Positions 48,076 through 59,304 of a stretch of 64,000 nt of DNA are shown in pieces. Numbering within the stretch: the first letter of the stretch is position 1; every line of letters starts with the position of its first letter. Below the pieces are notes generated by a model. That model had not been told where the DNA came from and searched no databases. It saw nothing but the letters and a program-made list of their open reading frames with translations. Source of the DNA: Macrocybe gigantea (Eukaryota; Basidiomycota; Agaricomycetes; Agaricales; Callistosporiaceae); NCBI GenBank assembly GCA_011319805.1, contig SJRY01000252.1, forward strand, positions 469,216 to 533,215, written 5' to 3'. A program made the translations under genes and the position numbers.

Positions 48076-51000
48076 CTAAAACTTTTCTTCAATGAATTGG
48101 AAAGTGTGCCCAGAATCCCTCGATGGTGTGATTGTGGGTGGTCTCATGGCTGGTGCCGAGGATGGAGCTGGCATTGATGGTGTCGATGCTGGTGGCCTCG
48201 TCACTGAAGCCGACAATGACAATGGGCCCAGCGTTGGAAGGCGTCGGTGTCGAGAAGTTGGCAGAGGTGGACGAGAAGCAAGATGGCACAGTTGATATTC
48301 CTTCTGTGCACTGTTACGTAGGATTTCTTCAGGATGGGGCAGGGCACGGCATGCTTCACGGAAGCGCAAGACCACGGCAGCACTGTGCATTTGGGCGACA
48401 TTGACTATTACATCATCAGGATCATAGTGTGTCATTGCCCGAGTGGTGTGCGTGGACTCTTCTCGTTCTTGATATACTGCGCGCAGACCTGTTGATGTGC
48501 ATCGATGATCTGCACAGTTGTGGAAGACGTTGACCGGGGTAAGAATGTCCTATAGCAATATCAGAGACATTCAATGGTAACAGGAATAGCTCTCATGTTG
48601 ATGTCACATGCCACATATGTTTGCGAAGGATGGGCATGGGGCATGGAATAAGTCAGGTGTGCCATCGCGTGGATAGGGAAGTATTGAAGCAATAAGATTC
48701 CTCCTATCGCTGAGCCAGTGGGCGACAACATCTCGCAGATGCGCCCGAGGTAGATGCGACCTTCATGTTCATAGATGACGAACTGCCTGATGCCACACTG
48801 TTCTCTGCTGCGAAGAACAGTCCGTTGTCCACGGCTGACTTGCGTATTCGCCCATCTCGGTCCCATATCAGTTGCATTGATCACGAGCTGTGCAGTTAGA
48901 GTCTCCCGGAACAAGCATGGTGCACCCATGACGTGGGTGATACCCTCTGAACCCGAACTCAGCATCTTCTGTCATCGGCTCAGGATATTGTTGAGTGACT
49001 CACCGCATCGAGTAGAATCTGGAACCTTCAAGCCAATGTATTGCGCGATCAGAGGATAATAAGCCAGAAGATTGCGCACCCCTGCGCCTACCGTTTTCCA
49101 GTTAATGGCACTGGATGTCGCAATCTCGATGGGTTGGTCGCCTCCAGACCATAGAAAACCGCCGCCACTCAACAGATGTCGAACACGGTTTGCTTGAGCA
49201 AAAGACCTCGCAATATCACGAGAAGGGGCCTGCCGGTTGGAGTGAACGCTACGAATGCGGATTACAGCATTGAACGATTCGAATTGCTCTGTAGCGAACA
49301 GCATGGCAGGGCCGAAACGTCGAATGTGCTGGGGTAGGTGCACAAGGAGGTGGAACTTCGGTTTGTTGAACCATTGACATGTCCATTGGGCTGTCACGAG
49401 CAGGAAGTTTTGGATCTCCTGTTCCAGGGTGGCCTGGGTGTGTTAAACAGGTAAGCCGCGATACGGATCCACCACTGCACTGACAGCACTCACCAGATAG
49501 TTGTTGACATCATAGATGACTGGTTGCCATATCATTGGTACTAGACGTGACAATGACAACCAGGTGGCAAAGCTTTTTGGCATCGCGATATCGTAGAGCA
49601 CCAGTGGCGCTACCTGCGCAATCGCACGAAAATTGCCACCAGTCAGGGATCCAGCATACTGAACCAAGGTACGCCCGGCCAGATGATCGATACCCAACCC
49701 GGCCACATCAAGGGAATCGAGCCTCACGATGAGCTCGTCCAACTGAGCAGTCTTGTTCTTGAGTTGATTGTGTACTAGATCACGCCAGAGATATTTGACA
49801 AAACCAAGCAAGATGATGTGTAAAATTTCCACTGGGGTGTCGCTGTGTGGATCGAGACCTAGGAGTACATGTATATCAATGTTCATCTGCTGGTAGCCAA
49901 TTATTCCAACCTTTGATGCGCCAGACTGGGCTCAATACGTCCTTGGGCAGACTTGACCATGTAGCATCAAGGGCATCTTGCTTCGCTCGCATGCCGCATA
50001 CGCTTTGGTAGGCCTTGGTGACGCGTTCGAGAAAGCGATTCTGATAAGAATCCTTCAATCCCAGCATGGTGCGTCTTTTTTTGATGCTCGTGGCAGTGCC
50101 GACACTCCGCGCTTGCAGGGACAATGAGTGCAGTTGGCGTATGGTCTCGTCCTTAGTTCGGGGAGTGCCCAGCTGTGCGCCAATGTTAATTAAGACCAGC
50201 AGCTTCGGTGGGCACTGCAATTAACAGCTCACCTTGACAAATGCAGACACCCGCCGTATCATATCATCCAATCCTTCCACCCGACGGGCCTTCCTTGACG
50301 ATCCCGGAGCTCGAGTTGTGGTCTCAACAACACTGCTTGCCACACTAGCATTGTTGTCCCCATCGTCGGCGTCGTCGTGGTTCCCAGACTCTTCTTCGAA
50401 TGTTCATTTACCTTCAACGAGGCAGATCCGACAGAAAAGTATACCTTTCAGTCCGATATGACAGGCAATATCGCTCTGCATAGGATTATCGCCGAGGAAT
50501 GCCAGATCCCATACGATAACTAAGACGACCTCCTGTAAAACGCAGTCCCAAGCCCAGATGCCGGCAGTCTGGATGTCGCTAGTGGACATCGTCAACTTGA
50601 CTCACAAAACAATGAAAGTACTTAATGACGTACTCGAGTTGAATCACCACTGCCTCCAGCATCTCCAATGGATCGACAATGTTGGATGTGCTTAGGAAGT
50701 GAACGTTGAATTCTTTTTGACATTCTGCACGTGGGAGGCTGGCAAGGGTGAACAGATAGCTGTTATGCTTGTTCCATTTCTTGGAGACGTTGCCGGATGT
50801 GTCATCGCAATACAACCAGATGGGCTGTGAAACCACACGTCATCCCTCCGCACGTGCATGCCAAGGATTGCCTTGACGTAGGTCAGTATAAGTCCATGAC
50901 TGCACACGGCGCGATTGAGGATCAATAACTTCTGTAAGGGATTCGTCAGCAGAGAGTATCGAGCTGAAGCGAAGAGTACGTACCAATGATCTGTGAAGGA

Positions 51001-52473
51001 TCAGGACCACCATGGCGCATGACGTATTCCTTTTGCAGCCCAGGGAATGTCATGAGAAAGTCGTTGTCTGGAGTATCAAATGGGGCCTGAATGACACGCC
51101 AACCTTGACCTGCAGCAGGGTTAACACGTTCCATTGGCCAACATTTGGCATGTAGCTGCTGGTCTCGGATAAACCATCGCAGTGGGATACAAAGGGTGCC
51201 GTTGTTGAGTATGGCTGGCTCGTAAATGTAGAAGTCGCCGTTCGGCAATCGGGCCATAGGCGTTAAGAGGTCGTCCGGTGCTTCCTTGAGCCAACGATCT
51301 GCCTGCCAGGCTTCAGACAGAATTCTACCGCCAGTGTCTTCCAGATAGAAATGAAGATGTGGCCGGATTTCAGGATTGGCAAACTCCTGTATACGACATA
51401 AAGATTTAAAGGACGCGAGACTCTCAATGATGCAAAACTGACCTGAGCGATGATTTGACCCATGTCATTCATGTAGAAAATATTGTCGAACGCACTCTTG
51501 TAACGGATTGTCCGGATGCCCAAGCGTTTTTGGAGGAACTCGTTATGCTGTGTCATTTGATGGATGGATGGCACGTCTCGGACACCGTTAACGCTGAGAA
51601 GCCAAGCAATAAGATCTTGTTGCCGATGCGAAAAATGGGAACGTGGTAGATGGGTGAAAAGATCCAAGGTACAGGTCTATGAAACCCTTGTCAGCAGAAG
51701 GCAGAGAAGAAAGAGACAGGAATACCCACAATCTTGTCTGTCCAAGGAAACCACGCGCCGGATTCGTCGAACGTGAGTTGCGATCGCACGCGCCCACCAG
51801 TCTGCATGTTCAAGGATGAAGCTATGTGTGATATGAGCGGCGAACAACGTCGTTGTGGTAAAAATGGTAGACGAACTGTTATTATTCTCCAATTCGCTGT
51901 CGACATCTGATAGTTCCTCGGCTTCACTACTGGAACTCAAGTCCTCGATGTCCAGATGATGTTGAAGCAGATGGCGAGCATGTTCAAGCGCCTGATCCTC
52001 GGTAGAGTCGTCAAGCATGGTGCTCTCACTAAAGGCTGCGAAGGCGTCGGCATCTTCGATAGGGACTGCGTGAAGGCTTTGGGCAAACTCTAGAGGGTCA
52101 GGATGAGCTTCATAAACCGGGGGTGACGGTGACTGCCTATCAGGCGCAGGGAGGCCCTGCACATTGCGAATGACTTCGAGAAACGATGGCGCAGTAGCGA
52201 GTGACAGGTCCGGCGGAGGCGTTGGGTCATCAAGATTGTTGATAACTTCAGTGGGTGCTTGGGCTTCGTACAGAAGAGCACGCTGGTGGCTCGCACTCTG
52301 TTCATGTCGGGCGCAGTGTCGCGGTTGAGATACGGACACGTTGCAGATTCGACATCTCCCAATGAAAGCCCCATCGGAGGTCGTGACTTGCCACACTGAA
52401 GGCCGGTGAGTGCAGCCAAGAGTCAGGGTGACGTCAATCACATACCTGTAGGATCTAAGCGAGACGAGCTCAT
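48076..52473 (-). pseudogene. Gene A: transposase-like protein with N-terminal zinc finger, expanded basidiomycete family
   Basis: Starts MSSSRLDPT at the ATG 52471-52473. Exon 2 has a C2H2/BED-like finger (CRICNVSVSQPRHCARHEQS, then AS-HQ). An acidic Ser-rich linker leads to GRVRSQLTFDESGAWFPWTD. Then come TCTLDLFTHLPRSHFSHRQQ, IRYKSAFDNIFYMNDMGQII, PHLHFYLEDTGGR, PIWLYCDDTSGNVSKKWNKH, LAFLGDNPMQSDIACHIGLK with FCRIC, HSDTPVEILHIILLGFVKYLW, and KPKFHLLVHLPQHIRRFGPA leading to FATEQFESFNAVIRI. Near the end a VNVFHNCADHRC block and NVAQMHSAAVVLRFREA precede a Pro/Ser tail; stop TAA at 48076. More than ten introns. These blocks recur in large agaricomycete families that look like DNA-transposon proteins, but I cannot place it in a named superfamily. 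One in-frame TGA at 50840-50842 (before RVVSQPIW) probably inactivates this copy. Function and mobility are inferred. Confidence 0.6.
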
Positions 52474-52804
52474 CGCGATTTTCTCAATAGACGTTGGTTT
52501 GAGTGGAACGTGGGTTGGCGTATTACGCCCATTGCTCGCCCTTGATGTACTCTAAAATTTTCGAAAATTTTTTTGAAAGCGATCGCATTCAAAGTCAATA
52601 GAGTTGGGCATAATAAGAAATGCGATCCGCTGAATATTTGTTTGTATGCTAAACACATCCAACGCGACTCGAAACAAACTCAAACGAGGCGCTGGCCGTG
52701 TAGTAACGGCAGTAGCCGAATTTGGACATGGGCGACGCGTATGCCTTGGTTGGTCACAAGTCTGCACGCGCGTCAGTCAATCATTCTCCTTCAACACATA
52801 CAAC
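52474..52804. other. Divergent intergenic region
   Basis: 331 bp between gene A (-) and the proteasome gene (+), the right edge of the accessory island. Contains the palindrome at 52554-52571. No terminal inverted repeat matching the left side near 38.3 kb is visible. Confidence 0.5.
52554..52571. repeat. 18-bp perfect palindrome
   Basis: AAAATTTTCGAAAATTTT, upstream of gene A. Could be a regulatory dyad or part of a transposon end; no partner copy seen. Confidence 0.6.
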
Positions 52805-54050
52805 ATGGTCAGTACAATAAAACTCATCGGTCAAAAAGACAGAGAAAATGACACACGCTTGTAGGCCAGACGCTACGACAGTGAGCTCATCCAATTCATC
52901 AGATATCCCAGTGACCACGAGATATTGAAACTATCGAATGTGATCAGGCCGCACGACCATCTTTTCGCCTGAAGGCAAATGCCCTTTCTTTCCTTCTCAT
53001 TCGCGCACCGTCTGATCCACGCATCTCCTAGGTCGCCTGTACCAGAGTCAGTTTCTAAACCTCTCCTTCCAGATCCTCTCAACGATTCAATGTCATCGAA
53101 AACTGACACGACTGCCATTTACATTGGAACCTAGTCGAATATGCCATGGAAGCTATCTCGCACGCCGGGACGGTGCTCGGTGTCCTGGCAAAAGACGGAG
53201 TCGTGCTCGCGGCTGAGAAGAAAGTGACAGGGAAGCTCCTCGATCTGTCTACGTCCAAGGCAGGCGGGTACGGCGGAAGCGGGGAGAAGATATTTCTGCT
53301 CAATTCGTGCGTCCGACCCTTAATTCCTGACACTCAGCTGCCGAACCTCTCGTGCGACGATAGGAATGTGATCGGAGGCGTGGCAGGCATCACGGCTGAT
53401 GCAAACTCGCTCGTCAACTTTGCACGGAGCGCGGCGCAGCGGCATCTCCTCATGTACAACGAAGACATCCCCGTCGAGCTCCTCACGCAGAGACTGTGCG
53501 ACCTCAAACAAGGATACACTCAATTCGGAGGTGAGCAGTCGCAGAGAGAAAAGTTGGCTCAAAGCAGCGGTGTGATGATGCCGTCGCTCGATAATCAGGT
53601 CTCCGGCCCTTCGGTGTGTCACTGCTATATGCAGGATACGACCCTCACTATCAGTTCCAACTGTACCACTCCGATCCGTCGGGCAACTACTCGGGTTGGA
53701 AGGCCACCTGCATAGGTGCCAACAACGGCACCGCGCAGAGCCTTCTCAAGCAAGAGTACAAGGACGACATCGAGGTCAAGGACGCGATCGGCCTCGTACT
53801 CAGGACGATGAGCAAGACGATGGACAGCACAACGCTTGGCAGTGAGAAACGTACGCCGCCTTTCATCATTACCCTTTCTGGTTCCGGTTGAAAGCTCCTA
53901 ACTCTATACATAGTCGAATTTGCCGTCTTGACGCTTGATCCGAACAGCAAACAACCAAAGGCCAAGATATACCGACCTGGGGAGATAGATGCCCTACTTC
54001 AAGCAGAGGGTCTTACGAAGAAGGATGAGGACACAGAGATGAAAGCATAA
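52805..54050 (+). CDS. PRE9: 20S proteasome subunit alpha-3
   Basis: Alpha-ring subunit (PSMA4/Pre9) of the 20S proteasome. The 5' end is built from tiny exons: ATG alone (52805-52807), ARRYD (52865-52880), SRTTIFSPE (52948-52974) and GRLYQ (53032-53046), then [19 protein letters not shown] from 53135. The assembled start [20 protein letters not shown] is the canonical alpha N-terminus. The intron at 52975-53031 has a GC donor. Later blocks: [90 protein letters not shown]. It ends in an acidic/Lys tail, [13 protein letters not shown] 54048-54050. Length about 255 aa is normal. Its neighbour is divergent gene A; no functional link is expected. Confidence 0.95.
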
Positions 54051-54197
54051 AAATTTGTTGTACACCTAGGTTTCGGATGTCCCAATTCACAGGCTGCCTT
54101 TCTTCGTAACATCTGAGCCAGCTAAATTCGGTAAGATTACAAGGGTAAAAATTATCATATACATGTCCGCAATGGCTTGGTGTGGTTGAACGGAGGA

Positions 54198-54985
54198 TCA
54201 GTGACACGCCATTCCTTTCGCATCCGCAAGCGGTGCATCACTGATCGTAGGGTTGAAGATGTAGTGTCCGATCGAGGCACCCAATACCACAGCAAGAATC
54301 AAGTAAGCCTAGGCAGCATCCCAAATTAGAAAAGGGAACCTATGCGACATATCAAAGAAAGTAACAAACGTTGTAGGTCATGAAGACCAGCATCAGGAAG
54401 AACGACAGGAAGACCGTCGCCCCGTAAAGCAATGCGCGAGTGAGCCGAATGATAGGGGAATAGGCGTTCTGTATGACAGCGAACACACGTCAGAGGCGGA
54501 GAAAGCAGGAAGGAGACATCTAGGCACTCACCCGGGCGAAGTTCTCGCAGCTCTGCGTCCGTTCAAAACGCCCGCCTCCTCAGCACCGCCATCCGGCGAA
54601 TTCCTGCCGCTGGAAACGGGCGACCGCAGCCTGACCTTGCCATTTCCCGCAAGCCTCGCCGCCACGACCTGGTCGTAGTTGCGCTGGAAGAGGCGGAGGT
54701 ATTCGTAGAGCACGCCGAGCGCGGCGATGGCGAGGAACGAGACGGCAAACGCGGGATAAGAGCCGATGTGCCAGCTCGAGAAGACGACGCAGGTGTCAAT
54801 GATCTGCGTGTTCCTGTGTGAAGGAAGAGATTAGTCGAGGGCGTCTATGAAGTGTGTGGCTTCCATATTGATTGCCAGCCGAGATTCACATCCGGCTTGG
54901 CAAGGAGAGAGGAACTGTGCATTACATACCATAGCATGTGTGTCTTGCATTGAGAGGTCATCCCCCCGTGTCCTCCGTGATCCAT
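54198..54985 (-). CDS. Ctr-family copper transporter
   Basis: Membrane protein that carries Cu(I), as a trimer, at the plasma or vacuolar membrane. From ATG 54983-54985 the N-terminus is short with few Met/His (MDHGGHGGMTSQCKTHMLW), closer to Ctr2-like proteins than to Met-rich Ctr1. First membrane segment: NTQIIDTCVVFSSWHIGSY into FAVSFLAIAALGVLYEYL. A long basic/Ser cytosolic loop carries RLRSPVSSGRNSPDGGAEE. Second helix: RALLYGATVFLSFFLMLVFM with the expected M-x3-M, then the third helix AYLILAVVLGASIGHYIF with G-x3-G packing. The tail ends GMACH (a His after Cys, often needed for copper hand-off), TGA at 54198-54200. Four exons. Confidence 0.9.
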
Positions 54986-55159
54986 TTTACAAAATATACA
55001 AGATATACGATAACGGCGATGGAGGTTGGGCTTCAAAGGGTATTGAGTGCCTGGGTCCTCGTCCTCAGTACCTAAATCATGTGATTGGGCAGTCAGAATA
55101 ATGTCTTGCCCCAGCTACGGCGTCTACTATTACAGTGGGTTACTTTTAAAGTGGTATCT

Positions 55160-56958
55160 TCATGTCCTGGAATCCCTCGACGACTCCGTCTTGCGCCCCA
55201 GGTCACTCATCGCCTGCTGAACTTCCAGACGCTCAAGGACCGCCCTATGCAGACTGGACTGCTTCTGCCTGGTTCCTCTTACGGGTGGGTCTTCGGCAGA
55301 GGTCGTCGCGGAGGTTTGCGGCGTCTCTTCTTTGCTTCTCATCTGCGGCGGGACAATGACGGGTGTCGATCGAGGTGGCGGAGGCCACTGCAGACGAGGA
55401 GCGTCCCAAACGCGGATCAGAAGGCTAAGCAGGAAGGACGGGAACGTTGAATTGCTTACGCCGCGATTTGGCTGATTGAAATGCAGCGCTGCCCAGGGCG
55501 GAAACTCCTTTTCGAGTTGGAAGATGTGGTTTTCGAGAAATTGGAGTCGATCTAACAGGCCGCGTGGCGGAGAAGGCACTAGAATACAGAATGCGTCGGT
55601 GTAGTGAGATCGAGAAGGGAGAGACAACGATCATACCGTAACGAATTGCGAAATGCGTTTCAATGTTGCGCAACCGTTCGTCAATCCCTGGGTGCTTATC
55701 TGATGGGGGATTGGCCACATCTTCCCGGCCCGTCGGGGAACCGCTATCCTTCGCTTTGCCTTTTTCCTTCTGGCCCGAGGAAGACTGCGGCTGGTGAGAT
55801 GACAACATCGTCCTGCTGAGCGGCCCATCCTCATTCTTGGCGATATCGTATTTTATCTGTTCGTCGCGATTTATTGGCCGCGCATCGACCCTAGCGCATG
55901 ATGGCGACGGCTCCATTTTGGCCGCTGCGGTCGTGACTGACTCTGATCCATCTGATTTGACAGCGCTATCCATCAGCCGCCGACGCTTTTCGGCGAGGGT
56001 GTAGACGAATTCTGATCGGTTGGACGCGTCGTTTCGGGCGCGATTCTTGGCAAGGAAGTCAGATATCATGCCATTTATCTGCCATACTGTCAGTGCTGTG
56101 TAGAAATTAATGGCACTATATATCATTCGCAAGTCAACTCACCATTGACGGCGTACGGGGTGTCACATCTTGTGCAAGATGGACATAATCAAGCTTTCTT
56201 TCATCTAGAGGACGGTCATCGACATCACCATCATCTGTCTCCTTGTCTTCCTTAGGCGTTCGAAGCGACTGACAGAAAGAAGAAACGAGTGTTTCAAAAA
56301 ACAGTTCTATTGAAAGCCGACTCGACCGATTACACACTAAGACATCCTTCACGAGTTGGCTTAGCGCCTCTGGGACCTTTTTCTGCTCCCACTCGGGGTT
56401 CATCACGAGGATGTCCGCTTCCAGACCAGCGGCAGTTTGCAACAGGCCGAGGCTGTTCAAAAAAGACCGGATCACCTGGTCCCAATGCCGATAAGTTTCG
56501 CGTGGTGGTGGCGATGGTGACGGGGACGGTGATGGGGGTTTTTTGGGCTTGGCGTCCTCGGCCTGTGGAAGGGAGTATTGCAGATATGGTACTTGAGGAA
56601 AAGTGCCAAAGGTCTGCGCCTGGTAGGATGGGAATGGCGCGGCAGCGGTCCCCATGCCAGCTTGACGTTGTTGAGCTTGGGTATAATATGGCGGGTATGG
56701 ATATGCCCCGGCCTGCGACCAGCTGCGCTGCCATGCAGAATAGTCATAGTACGACTGATTCCCGCTGAAAACGGATCCGGTTTGCATGGGCATGGTCATC
56801 GATTGGTAGTACGATGACGTTGTGGTGGCGGAACCGGTTGTCGCTTCCGTCTTGCGCGTCGTGTTGGATGGGCCAGCTTCTGCGGTCGTATATTCATTCC
56901 GAGATGTAGATGCGTTCTGATCGCCTTGAGCTGGGCTAGGACTTGGAGGGTCGTTCAT
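55160..56958 (-). CDS. Pro/Ser-rich protein with C-terminal coiled coil, possibly MBIP-like
   Basis: From ATG 56956-56958. The first ~150 residues are Ser/Thr/Tyr/Gln/Pro-rich (SYYDYSAWQRSWSQAGAYPY, PPSPSPSPSPPPRE). A helical block follows (YRHWDQVIRSFLNSLGLLQT, EALSQLVKDV), then INGMISDFLAKNRARNDASN with FVYTLAEKRRRLMDS. The best conserved part is HPGIDERLRNIETHFAIRY joined to VPSPPRGLLDRLQFLENHIF and QLEKEFPPWAALHFNQPNRG, a coiled coil plus Trp/Pro motif. The C-terminus is charged, ending SSRDSRT, TGA 55160-55162. The coiled-coil arrangement resembles MAP3K12-binding inhibitory protein 1, a histone acetyltransferase (ATAC) subunit in animals, but I hold that only as a possibility. Four to five introns. 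Confidence 0.65.
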
Positions 56959-57510
56959 TTTGCTCTGAAATGATCAGGAGAAAGGACCGAACTTGGAAAT
57001 TTTTGTTTACGAACACAAACAAAGATGCCTCGATCACGCTTCCATTCATACGTGTGGTCAACGAAGACCTCTTTTCGCAAAGCATGCGCTGAACGCGGAA
57101 TTGTTCACGAGGTTGCCGCCTTCCATGTTCCCATGAGAGAAGTTTCGACCAGTTCAGAAATCCCTCGATTGGCCTCGCACTTGTCCCGACTTGAAATTCT
57201 TCACCTGGGTCCTCCTCGAGGTGTTGCTGCAAATTCCTGACGTGAGCCTCTCAGACTTCTTGGCCCGGCCTGTCCCGGCCTGTCTCGCAGGAATTTAACT
57301 CAGCCTGAAACGCGGACAAAGTGCTTTGTGCTTTGCCGTAACGAAATCGTTGCAGAATCGTCTCATGATTTGGAGTCTGCTTTCTCTGTCACATGGCTTT
57401 ACCTCCAGGCGGTGCCATGATCCATGTGCAGTTACTCGCCGACTGGTTTTCAACGGCGCATAAATAGTCCTCGGCGTCGCGCCCATTCTTGGTCCTGAAC
57501 ATCAGCAACA
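56959..57510. other. Divergent intergenic region
   Basis: Between the Pro/Ser-rich gene (-) and the GH16-like gene (+). A TATA-like CATAAATAG lies at about 57459-57467, roughly 45 nt before the ATG at 57511. Nothing else recognised. Confidence 0.45.
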
Positions 57511-58626
57511 ATGCAAATGAAGTCAAGTGCTCTCTTCGCCCTGTCGTGGGGTGTTCTGACAGCAGTCAGCCTCCCGCAAGCCACCTGTGATACCTATGTC
57601 GTTCCTTCGATCGCCGGAGGCTTCACACAGCGTTCCTTTATCGACTTTTCCGGAGTTCAGCCTGGCGGTGACGCCGCTTCGTTCTTGTCGTATGTGCTTG
57701 GATTTGTATATCTGATAACATCTTTCCTTACTGGGCCTACTTCAGCGCTCGCGGATTGTCCATCAGCAACTATGGCATCAACAGCAGCCCGCTCCCTCAC
57801 ACCTTTGTACCGCAAAACGTTGCACTTGGCTTGGGGTCTTTGGACCTGAAAGTCTCCGCTTACGCTGGCAGTGGGAGCGTTCAAAGCGCGGAAGTGGTCA
57901 CCAATGATATCTTCAAATATGCTTCTGTCCGCGTCATGCTCAAATCGAGCGGGGTTCCGGGCGTTGTTGAGGGAAACTTTTTCTATCGTGAGTTAACCTG
58001 TTTATGGATCGCATCGTCGTAAGCGATTTGACCACTGTGCCGTCCACAGTAAATGACAACCAGGAAATCGACTGGGAGATTCTGACGAGTACGACCTTGC
58101 AGCCGAGCGCCAACGTGCCTGCAGGTATATGGGCCACGAATCAGGCAGTCGTTCCGGGAACTCCCAACACTCATGCTGTCATTCCCTTCACGTTTGATCC
58201 GTCACAAGCCTATCACGGTGAGCTACCTGTCGATATCGAACATACGAATTTGTTCTAACGGCCATTCTGCAACAGAATATCGAATTGATGCGAGTCTTTC
58301 TCCGATATCTCCGATGGTCCACATGTTGACATTGAATTTCCAGTGGTCGTCCAACGCGACAACGTTTTACATTGATGGAGTCCAAAAAGCGTCCTTCACG
58401 ACCAATGTTCGTGTATCCTCTCCTTTGATCCGCTTCACTCTTACAAAACGTGAACATGCACTAGGTTCCGACGCAGGCAGGGAGCTGGATATGGAACGCG
58501 TGGAGCAGCGGCGACCCGAATTGGTCGAATGGTCCCCCGACGGCCAACTCCATCACGCACATTCGTTCGATTGACATCTATAAAGGCTATACCGCGACTC
58601 GTTCCGGGTCACTTTGCAACATTTAG
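57511..58626 (+). CDS. Secreted GH16 family glucanase-like enzyme
   Basis: Predicted extracellular or wall-bound endo-beta-glucanase/transglycosylase fold. ATG 57511 opens a signal peptide (MQMKSSALFALSWGVLTAVS). Then DTYVVPSIAGGFTQRSFIDF, GLSISNYGINSSPLPHTFVP, VQSAEVVTNDIFKYASVRVM, and the catalytic motif NDNQEIDWEIL at about 58060, which carries the E-x-D-x-E of GH16. Later, QAYH joins EYRID-WSSNATTFYIDGVQKA, and the end is VPTQAGSWIWNAWSSGDPNW, PPTANSITHIRSIDIYKGY, stop TAG 58624-58626. The intron at 58290-58343 has a GC donor (GCGAGT); without it the EYRIDW motif would be lost. About five introns. A TATA-like box lies near 57460. Substrate (1,3-, 1,4- or mixed glucan) is not determinable here. 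Confidence 0.88.
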
Positions 58627-59304
58627 GCGCGGGTCTTCATTTTCCCTCTCATGTAGGCATCCGCCAATGAATATATGATGTGTTTCCGATCATGTGCAGC
58701 GTTTCGTGCAAGTTGGTGGCGTCAGCACATGGAGCTCGTTTGGTCTTGCCACAAGCTTTCTGCTCCAACGTTGAAGCAACCAGGAGTGCCGATTTCTGCC
58801 CGATACACGCAATCATCCACGGACGTATTGATGACGAGTGCGGATCTGATAGTTGCTCGGAGCTTTCACCTATTTGCTCCGTTTGTCGGTCAAGAGGCTG
58901 TATCATCTATGTTATAATCATCGCCTCGAATTGATTGGTTCATGCAATTAGGTGGCCCGTTTCGTGCCTTGTCTCTCTTTTGCGGCCTCATCTCAATTTC
59001 TCTAATGGACGGTTGAAACATCTTCGTGACCCTTTGATGTCCCTGCCGATGATGTGTTCTGGAGGTCCGGACAAATACCTCATCATTGATTGCCGGAGTT
59101 AACCACCTCTTTCCAAAATTCAAAATCAAGCAAATGGACTGGCAACAGGCACTCGACTGTGCGCTTTAAATCAGGCTCGAGAACGGTCTCGTTTCGTCAA
59201 AACACCCATCTCGGCCTACGGGGAGCTGGTTCTTCCCAGCCACGCCTATAACATATCTACCAACCTATTGCAAATCGCGACCACGTCTGTGACGTATTTT
59301 CTCG
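58627..59304. other. Intergenic stretch
   Basis: 3' flank of the GH16-like gene and upstream region of the Pro-rich secreted protein gene. Open frames on both strands lack domain features. Confidence 0.45.
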
